A stretch of 32,846 bases of DNA, taken from the NCBI GenBank assembly GCA_013152685.1, contig JAADFX010000024.1, positions 1-32,846 of the forward strand. The letters are read 5' to 3'. This stretch comes from Methanobacteriota archaeon. GTDB lineage: Archaea; Hydrothermarchaeota; Hydrothermarchaeia; Hydrothermarchaeales; BMS3B. The position numbers and the translations under genes are program-made. Within the stretch, counting starts at the first letter, position 1, and each line of letters opens with the position of its first letter. Below are positions 28,264 to 32,846 of this stretch, piece by piece. Below the pieces are notes generated by a model. It saw only the letters and a list, made by a program, of their open reading frames with translations, ran no database searches and was not told the DNA's origin.

Positions 28264-28863
28264 ATGCTGCACAGGCTAGGATTTAAAAAGGGGGGAATCG
28301 CCGAGTGCATTGTTACCACCCGGAACAGGGACGGCTCAGCTAACGCGGCGCCCATGGGCGTCTATACCATAGACGACTCCACAGTGGCGATGAAGCTCCA
28401 CGCCGGGAGCGACACCCTGAGAAACCTGACCCGCGAGGGGCGTGCCGCCCTGAACATCACCTTCGACCCCCTCCTGTTCCTGAGGACCGCCCTCGTAAAG
28501 GGCTCACCGGAGGTGGAGAAGCATGAGGTGTCCACCACCCGCCACGGCATACCCTACCTGAAGCATGCCCACGCCTACGCCGCCCTTCAGCTGGAGGCTG
28601 TGAACAGCTATTCTCTAACCGACTCCCTGGGAAAGAGCCGAGTGAGTGTGGTGAGGTGCGGCGTCACAGAGGTCAGGATTCTCAGACCCTTCCCCCAGGC
28701 GCCCTGCCGCGGCTTCTTCGCCGCCCTGGAGCTCGCCATAGACCTGAGCAGGGGAAAGACGGACAGGAGGGAGGAGCTGATGCGGGTGATGCGCCGTACC
28801 CTGCCGGCGGGTGAATACGAGAGGATAGTCAGACTCCTAGACGCCCTGAACCCCCAGCCTTGA
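28264..28863 (+). CDS. DUF447-family, flavin-type split-barrel protein
   Basis: 199 residues from ATG 28264 (GGTGAGC upstream; GTG 28255 is the alternative). The N-terminal half reads AECIVTTRNRDGSANAAPMGVY, then STVAMKLHAGSDTLRNL, a split-beta-barrel pattern like flavin-reductase and pyridoxamine-oxidase relatives. A helical C-terminal part follows (PCRGFFAALELAIDLSRGKTDR). DUF447 proteins are archaeal, or from methylotrophs with tetrahydromethanopterin genes, and usually lie beside CitG-like genes as here. Catalytic role not established. The last 27 bp overlap the convergent winged-helix gene. Confidence 0.85.
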   Translation: MLHRLGFKKGGIAECIVTTRNRDGSANAAPMGVYTIDDSTVAMKLHAGSDTLRNLTREGRAALNITFDPLLFLRTALVKGSPEVEKHEVSTTRHGIPYLKHAHAYAALQLEAVNSYSLTDSLGKSRVSVVRCGVTEVRILRPFPQAPCRGFFAALELAIDLSRGKTDRREELMRVMRRTLPAGEYERIVRLLDALNPQP

Positions 28864-29412
28864 GGCCTCGGGAAGGCGGTACTCCCACTGCGCCCGGGAG
28901 CCGCGCCTCTCGAGTAAGCCGGACTCGTAGAACCTCGCCAGGTAGGTGGACAGGCTGCTCAGCTTTATCCTCTCCCCGAAGAGTATCTCGTACTCCTCCT
29001 GTATGTCCTGGGAGCGCACCCACTCCCCGGGGTGGTTGTGCTTCAGCAGGAGCAGCAGCTTCTCCTTCTGCGTCATCCTCTCTATGTCGTAGCCGCTGAG
29101 CCAGCTTTCCCGGGCGGGCGCAAACTCCTCCGCACCCGTCTCCTCAACGCCATAAACGTAGCTCAAAAAGTCCATCACCTTCTCCAGGGCAACGCGGTGG
29201 CTCAGCTTCCTGAACTCCCTCTCCACCTCCCTCTCCTCGCCCCTGGCTGCAATCTTTATGCCCACGAACCTCTCCGTCCTGAAGATGTAGCCCAGATGCT
29301 CCCTCACCCTCTCCCTCGCCTCCTCGTACTCCAGCCCCTCCAGCCTGAGACGTGAGGTGCCTCCGCTCTCCCTCGTCTCCAGGACTATTTCCAGGTACTC
29401 CATCTCCACCAT
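28837..29412 (-). CDS. Winged-helix protein divergent from ftsZ
   Basis: 191 residues from ATG 29412; ATG 29403 (MEYLEIVLETRES) is equally plausible. The N-terminal part has charged helices (YEEARERVREHLGYIF, then EVEREFRKLSH), and the C-terminal 75 residues resemble a winged helix: ERMTQKEKLLLLLKHNHPGE, then SSLSTYLARFYESGLLERRG. The C-terminal domain looks like a DNA-binding repressor, but I know no named family. It is transcribed away from ftsZ, with promoters 110 bp apart, and a palindromic element lies in front of its start, so self-regulation and control of ftsZ are plausible. Confidence 0.7.
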   Translation of the reverse strand: MVEMEYLEIVLETRESGGTSRLRLEGLEYEEARERVREHLGYIFRTERFVGIKIAARGEEREVEREFRKLSHRVALEKVMDFLSYVYGVEETGAEEFAPARESWLSGYDIERMTQKEKLLLLLKHNHPGEWVRSQDIQEEYEILFGERIKLSSLSTYLARFYESGLLERRGSRAQWEYRLPEASRLGVQGV

Positions 29413-29420
29413 CCGCCAGC

Positions 29421-29450
29421 GTTCACAGGTGTTAACACTATTCAGTGAAC
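29421..29450. promoter_or_regulatory. Inverted repeat GTTCAC-N18-GTGAAC with central palindrome
   Basis: The arms GTTCAC and GTGAAC flank a GTGTTAACAC palindrome. The element lies between the winged-helix gene start (29412) and its TATA, that is around the predicted transcription start, where a bound repressor would block transcription. Confidence 0.4.
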
Positions 29451-29455
29451 AGCCG

Positions 29456-29467
29456 CATATATAAATC
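29456..29467 (-). promoter_or_regulatory. TATA box of the winged-helix gene
   Basis: Minus strand GATTTATATATG is centred about 50 nt before ATG 29412, predicting transcription from near 29436 and a leader of about 24 nt. Confidence 0.55.
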
Positions 29468-29579
29468 TTCCGAATATCATTTAAATATAAGATAATGCAA
29501 ACAATATAAAAACGACGGTTAATAAGCACGCTGTTTACATCTCTTTTTACTAACAGAACCTTCGAAAACTAAATCGAAA

Positions 29580-29590
29580 GCTTTATATAT
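29580..29590 (+). promoter_or_regulatory. TATA box of ftsZ
   Basis: GCTTTATATAT lies 54-64 nt before ATG 29644, predicting a leader of about 30 nt that contains the GGGGGGT ribosome site. TTCGAAAACTAAATCGAAAG sits just upstream with short direct repeats of CGAAA. Confidence 0.6.
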
Positions 29591-29643
29591 GCATACTGTG
29601 AATGAGTGAATACTAACGAATACACCTGGGGGGTAAGAAAAGG

Positions 29644-30813
29644 ATGAAGAGTCTGGTACAAAAGGCGAAGGAAAACACAGAAAAAATGCAGCCAATAGAA
29701 GCGCTGGACAAGGAGATTGGCGAGGCCAAGATAGTCGTCGTCGGCTGCGGCGGAGCTGGCAACAACACCATAAATCGCCTGGCGCACATAGGCATTAACG
29801 GCGCCCAGCTGATTGCCATAAACACCGACAAGCAGCACCTGGCGAACATCAAGGCGGATAAGAAGGTGCTCATTGGATATGAGATAACCAAGGGTCTGGG
29901 TGCGGGAGGCTATCCTGAGATTGGGGAGCAGGCTGCAATTGAGGCGAAGCCCGCCCTCAAGGACCTCCTGGACGGTGCGGACCTGGTCTTTGTCACAGGC
30001 GGCCTTGGTGGTGGCACCGGCACGGGCTCCCTTCCCGTTGTTGCGGAGGTTGCGAGGGACATCGGAGCAGTCGTCGTGGGTGCGGTGACAATGCCCTTCA
30101 AGATAGAGCGCGCCCGCATCGGCAAGGCGAAGCAGGCGCTGGTCAAGCTGCGCAAGAGCAGCGACAGCGTTGTGGTTATAGACAACAACAAGCTCCTCAG
30201 CTATGTGCCCGACCTGCCCATGAACGACGCCTTTGCGGTGGCGGACGAGGTCCTTGCCAGAATGGTGAAGGGCATAACTGAAACCATATCCCTGCCCAGC
30301 CTGGTAAACCTGGACTTCGCTGATGTGCGCGCTGTTATGCGCGAGGGCTCCAAGAACGGCATCGCCATGATAGGCCTGGGCGAGAGCGACACCCGCAACC
30401 GCGCTGAAGAGGCGGTGCTTCATGCGCTTGAGAACCCGCTGCTGGAGGTGGACTACCGGGGCGCTACCGGAGCGCTGGTGCACATCACCGGCGGCGAGGA
30501 CCTGACGCTTGCGGAGGCGACCAAGATAGGGGAGATAGCCACCAGCTACCTGCGCGAGGATTCCAACGTCATCTGGGGCGCCCGCATCGACCCGGAGTTC
30601 AACGGCATGGTTCAGGTGATGGTGATCATGACTGGCGTGCACTCGCCGGACATCATGGGCAGGGAGAGCAGCGACATCCAGGTGCCCAAGAGGGTGGAGA
30701 TCTCCCGCTTCACGCGCCCCAGGCAGCCGCGGGTGCCCTCCAGGCCAGCGATGCACCAGCCCCGCGAAGTTCCCGCAATGATCGCAGACCTGGGGATCGA
30801 CTACATCTTCTGA
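29644..30813 (+). CDS. ftsZ: Cell division protein FtsZ
   Basis: 389 residues from ATG 29644. It is the tubulin-like GTPase of the division ring. Motifs: VVVGCGGAGNNTINRL (nucleotide loop T1), then INTDKQHL, GLGAGGYPEIG, the GTP signature GGLGGGTGTG at about 119-128, and the catalytic T7 loop NLDFADVR near 221. The C terminus carries a basic linker (RFTRPRQPRVPSRP) and a short conserved peptide (MIADLGIDYIF) of the kind that binds SepF in archaea. The IGDNN-like DNNKLL and WGARIDPEF segments are archaeal. I would lean to the FtsZ2 type but cannot prove it. Three small genes follow closely. Confidence 0.95.
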   Translation: MKSLVQKAKENTEKMQPIEALDKEIGEAKIVVVGCGGAGNNTINRLAHIGINGAQLIAINTDKQHLANIKADKKVLIGYEITKGLGAGGYPEIGEQAAIEAKPALKDLLDGADLVFVTGGLGGGTGTGSLPVVAEVARDIGAVVVGAVTMPFKIERARIGKAKQALVKLRKSSDSVVVIDNNKLLSYVPDLPMNDAFAVADEVLARMVKGITETISLPSLVNLDFADVRAVMREGSKNGIAMIGLGESDTRNRAEEAVLHALENPLLEVDYRGATGALVHITGGEDLTLAEATKIGEIATSYLREDSNVIWGARIDPEFNGMVQVMVIMTGVHSPDIMGRESSDIQVPKRVEISRFTRPRQPRVPSRPAMHQPREVPAMIADLGIDYIF

Positions 30814-30846
30814 CTTCCCCTTTCCCCCTTTTAGGGGGTGTCCTCA

Positions 30847-31035
30847 ATGCTGGAGGCGTGTGTTTCCCGCACCGGCGGGCTCGGGACGGCACCTGGACGC
30901 CGCTATCCCACAAGAACCTACTCGCTGCTCTGCCTCTCTGAGGGGAGCCGGGATATATCCAACTACGTCCTGATACCTGTCGAAGGTGCGGGCTTCGTGG
31001 TGATAAAACACGAGCTGGAGGTGGAAGAGCCATGA
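30847..31035 (+). CDS. Small hypothetical protein downstream of ftsZ
   Basis: 62 residues from ATG 30847, with AGGGGGTG 8 nt before it; GTG 30838 is a less likely start. There is no recognisable domain. Two Cys (near 5 and 31) and a strand-rich end (NYVLIPVEGAGFVVIKHELEVEE) are seen. It overlaps the next gene by 4 bp (ATGA), so it is part of the three-gene set behind ftsZ. No homologue is known to me. Confidence 0.6.
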   Translation: MLEACVSRTGGLGTAPGRRYPTRTYSLLCLSEGSRDISNYVLIPVEGAGFVVIKHELEVEEP

Positions 31036-31514
31036 TAAGCCAGGAGCTTATGAAGGAGATGGCCGGCAATGTTGCCACCAGGGGGGATTTTCTGATGCTC
31101 AACGTTGAGTTCATCGACACCGACGACCTCAAGGTCCTGCCCAGGGTTGTGGACCGCCTCCTGGAGATGGAGGGGGTCTCAACGGCGCTGGTCTACGGCA
31201 TCAGGGGAGGCGTGGTTTACCTGGTGGGGAGGAGCAGGAGGAGGACAAACCTCACGGCAAAAATTCAGAAGGCCTTTCCCGAGCTGGGAAGGGTAAAGGA
31301 GGTCAACGGCTACACCCTGGCGATGCTCCCTCTGGGCATGCTTGGGGTGTTCCAGAGCAGGGAGAAGCTGCTGAGCGTTGTGGACGAGCTCATGAACGAC
31401 GCCCTCGCGGGGGGCAAGGCAACCAGGGGCTTCGGCAGCGTCTTTGAGAGGGTGGCAGAGGTGAAGAACCTGATAAGCCTGCCCGTGCAGCACAGGCAGG
31501 GGGTGGTGCTGTAA
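31032..31514 (+). CDS. DHHA1-like domain protein without a DHH catalytic domain
   Basis: 160 residues from ATG 31032. The middle reads VSTALVYGIRGGVVYLVGRSRR, then AFPELGRVKEVNGYTLAMLPLGMLG, which matches the C-terminal DHHA1 half of archaeal DHH phosphoesterases (there: GRSR, then AFGxIGxxGGHxxxA, then PLG). Here the GGH, which completes the substrate site, is replaced by KEVNGYT, and the DHH half is absent. The protein is thus likely a non-catalytic nucleotide or RNA-binding relic, or a subunit. It is encoded between two tiny genes behind ftsZ; overlaps are 4 bp and 1 bp. Confidence 0.55.
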   Translation: MISQELMKEMAGNVATRGDFLMLNVEFIDTDDLKVLPRVVDRLLEMEGVSTALVYGIRGGVVYLVGRSRRRTNLTAKIQKAFPELGRVKEVNGYTLAMLPLGMLGVFQSREKLLSVVDELMNDALAGGKATRGFGSVFERVAEVKNLISLPVQHRQGVVL

Positions 31515-31753
31515 TGGGGGTGAGGAGAGTGAAGAAGTTTGGAAATGTGTCCCACAAGGTGAATGTGATTTTGAGTGTTTTTAAGGAGGGAGAGAAGCTC
31601 AACGGCAAGCAGATCGTGGAGCGCGTGCGGCAGCAGGGATACAAGATAACCGACGCCCACCTGAAGATGTTCATATACTACAACATGCTGCACAAGCACC
31701 TGAAGAAGGAGGAGATAAACGGCGTCAACTACTACTACCCGATAAACAGGTGA
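31514..31753 (+). CDS. Small basic winged-helix-like archaeal protein
   Basis: 79 residues from ATG 31514 (shares one base with the preceding stop TAA). The sequence has helix-rich segments LNGKQIVERVRQQGY and DAHLKMFIYYNMLHKHL, then a strand pair KKEEINGVNYYYPI, as in a small winged helix. Basic (many Lys), so nucleic-acid binding is possible. I do not recognise a family. A T-tract follows, so this gene ends the ftsZ-downstream transcript. Confidence 0.65.
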   Translation: MGVRRVKKFGNVSHKVNVILSVFKEGEKLNGKQIVERVRQQGYKITDAHLKMFIYYNMLHKHLKKEEINGVNYYYPINR

Positions 31754-31760
31754 CTCTCCC

Positions 31761-31784
31761 TCTTTTTGTTTTGTAAATTTTTTT
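31761..31784 (+). terminator. T-tract terminator after the small winged-helix gene
   Basis: TCTTTTTGTTTTGTAAATTT followed by more T gives a run of broken T-tracts beginning 8 nt after the stop, as in archaeal termination sites used by RNA polymerase and FttA. Confidence 0.6.
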
Positions 31785-31848
31785 GGGTGGAAATTTTTGG
31801 TTGTGCTGTGCGGTAAGCTTTTCTTGCCTTTCGCCAAAGACTTCTGCG

Positions 31849-32190
31849 GTGAATGTATTGAGTGGCGTGGAGGAGATAAGCGTCGAGGAGGCCGCGGAGC
31901 TGGTCAGAGGGGGAAGCGCCATCCTGCTGGATGTGCGCACGCCCCAGGAGTACCACGCCGAGCATGTGGAGGGCGCCAGGTGGATACCCCTGGACGAGCT
32001 CCCGGAGAGGCTGGACGAACTGGACAGGGAGAAGGTAATCCTGGCGTGCTTCTGCAGGAGCGGCATGAGGAGCTCGAGGGCGTGTGAGATTCTCAGAGAG
32101 CACGGCTTCAAAAAGCTCTACAATGTGCGCGGCGGGATAACCGCCTGGAAGAGGGCGGGCTTCAGAACAGTCTCGAGGGGGAAGGTTTAA
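31849..32190 (+). CDS. Single-domain rhodanese
   Basis: 113 residues from GTG 31849; the open frame runs upstream but this start is where the domain begins (NVLSGVEEISVEEAAELVRGG). Rhodanese core: AILLDVRTPQEYHAEHVEGARWIP, active loop ACFCRSGMRSS with catalytic Cys in CRSGMR, then NVRGGITAWKRAGF. CRSGMR is a thiosulfate- or persulfide-sulfurtransferase loop. No signal peptide, so it is cytoplasmic, unlike the anchored rhodanese at 17744. It lies 40 bp before the oxidase gene, and a TATA-like GGTTTAAG at its end may serve that gene. Confidence 0.88.
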   Translation: MNVLSGVEEISVEEAAELVRGGSAILLDVRTPQEYHAEHVEGARWIPLDELPERLDELDREKVILACFCRSGMRSSRACEILREHGFKKLYNVRGGITAWKRAGFRTVSRGKV

Positions 32191-32229
32191 GTTCCCCGCC
32201 TCCCAGAGTTATGTGAGGGAGGTGCTGTG

Positions 32230-32846
32230 ATGCCTGCAGAGAGGGAGGAGATTGAGCAGGGGTTATAGCGATGCCTCCGCCAGGTGGCTCTTCATCTCCG
32301 CCGCAGCCTGGCTGGGAGCGGCGGTCACCTTAGCTCTGCTGCTCGCGGTGAAGTTCGTCTATCCCGACTTCCTCTCGGGCCATGCATGGCTGCAGTTCGG
32401 CAGGCTCAGACCGGTGCACATAACCTTAGCCGCCTTCGGCTGGCTATCCATGGTGCAGGTGGCAATGGCCTACTACGTGGTGCCACGCCTGGCAAGGCAG
32501 GAGCTGCACAGCGGGAGGCTTGCAGGGCTGAGCGTGCTCCTGTGGAACCTCTTCCTCCTCCTCGCCGCCGCAACACTGCTCGCCGGGATGACGCAGGGCA
32601 GGGAGTACGCGGAGCTGGTTTATCCCCTTGACTTGCTCTTCCTGCTACTCCTCCTGCTGGTGGCGTACAACCTGGTGCGCACGGTGCTCGCCAGGAGGGA
32701 GGAGAAGCTCTACGTCAGCCTCTGGTACTTCCTGGCGGCGCTCCTCAGCATGCCTGTGGTGTACTTCGTGGGCAATGCCATGTGGGCTGGAGGAGCGCTC
32801 TACGGCGTGAACGACGCCATAGTCAACTGGTTCTACGGGCACAACA
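32230..32846 (+). CDS. cbb3-type cytochrome c oxidase subunit I (3' cut; apparent frameshift near the start)
   Basis: ATG 32230 follows GGAGGTG. It is read as MPAEREEIEQGL and then hits TAG 32266. A one-base shift in the GGGG at 32259-32262 instead continues as EQGYSDASARWLFISAAAW, and the frame is then open to the window end. That product is a membrane protein with RLRPVHITLAAFGW (His ligand of the low-spin heme), TQGREYAELVYPLDLL and the YGHN motif (CuB ligand) close to the edge. These are CcoN/NorB-like subunit I features; cbb3-type is favoured by TQGREYAEL. A TTG at 32252 in the long frame, with GGAGG 3 nt upstream, is an alternative start. The rest lies beyond the window. Confidence 0.75.

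Noticed and set aside
29457-29529. N-terminal extension of the winged-helix protein (starting MLINRRFYIVCII).
   Set aside because: It would read through the TATA box and the inverted repeat; start at 29412 fits the promoter.
31783-31848. Upstream start of the single rhodanese (MGGNFWLCCAV).
   Set aside because: This part lies in the T-rich terminator zone of the previous gene, without a ribosome site, and precedes the rhodanese domain.
1-32846. CRISPR arrays, insertion sequences, integrases or att sites.
   Set aside because: I saw no regularly spaced repeats, no transposase motifs and no direct repeats around the tRNA-Gln gene.

Overview
This 32.8 kb window is from an archaeal chromosome, most likely a euryarchaeote that makes coenzyme F420 and ether lipids. 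The archaeal markers are the KH/beta-CASP termination nuclease FttA beside a proteasome beta subunit, a UbiA prenyltransferase of the digeranylgeranylglyceryl-phosphate type, CofD, an archaeal FtsZ, NikR and TrmB-type regulators, a tRNA without encoded CCA, and TATA boxes about 25-30 nt upstream of starts. Many starts are GTG or TTG with GGAGG-type ribosome binding sites. The DNA is GC-rich in genes, and genes are tightly packed with ATGA/GTGA overlaps. I cannot assign a genus; Archaeoglobi- or Hydrothermarchaeota-like lineages are guesses.

Layout. 1-250: 3' end of a PIN-like (DUF5615) gene. 424-4862: housekeeping block (fttA, psmB, metallophosphoesterase, UbiA, tRNA-Gln). 4879-13852: an envelope metal/redox region. 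It holds two NosL-like lipoproteins, a membrane-anchored winged-helix regulator, a PQQ-type propeller lipoprotein, a JAMM protease, two MacB/FtsX-type ABC transporters, a small exported four-cysteine protein and a cysteine-containing polytopic membrane protein. 13977-18910: a sulfur-handling region with a LysR regulator, V4R-like protein, TusA, a YeeE/YedE transporter split into two genes, a thioredoxin-like lipoprotein and an exported two-domain rhodanese with a CGP-type C-terminal anchor. 19101-21947: a FAD oxidoreductase/B12-type radical SAM pair. 22027-25154: a small orphan protein, AmrS, and a TusA/DsrE2/DUF2226-like/Roadblock operon. 25239-28863: TrmB-like regulator, nikR, then cofD-citG-DUF447. 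28837-31753: winged-helix protein divergent from ftsZ, and three small unknown genes after ftsZ. 31849-end: a single rhodanese and the start of a cbb3-type oxygen reductase subunit I that appears frameshifted near its N terminus.

How it may fit together (inference). NosL proteins bind Cu(I). Two of them sit with ABC exporters, thiol proteins and a heme-copper oxidase fragment, but without nosZ or nosD, so the region may be a copper/thiol delivery system for an extracytoplasmic or membrane copper enzyme rather than N2O reductase. Two NosL/ABC promoter regions, 6.3 kb apart, share an inverted repeat CGCGT-N4-ACGCG that nothing else here explains; it is a good candidate operator for a common regulator. 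The sulfur region would import a sulfur species (YeeE/YedE), pass persulfide on (TusA), and oxidise or transfer sulfur outside the cell (anchored rhodanese, thioredoxin lipoprotein).
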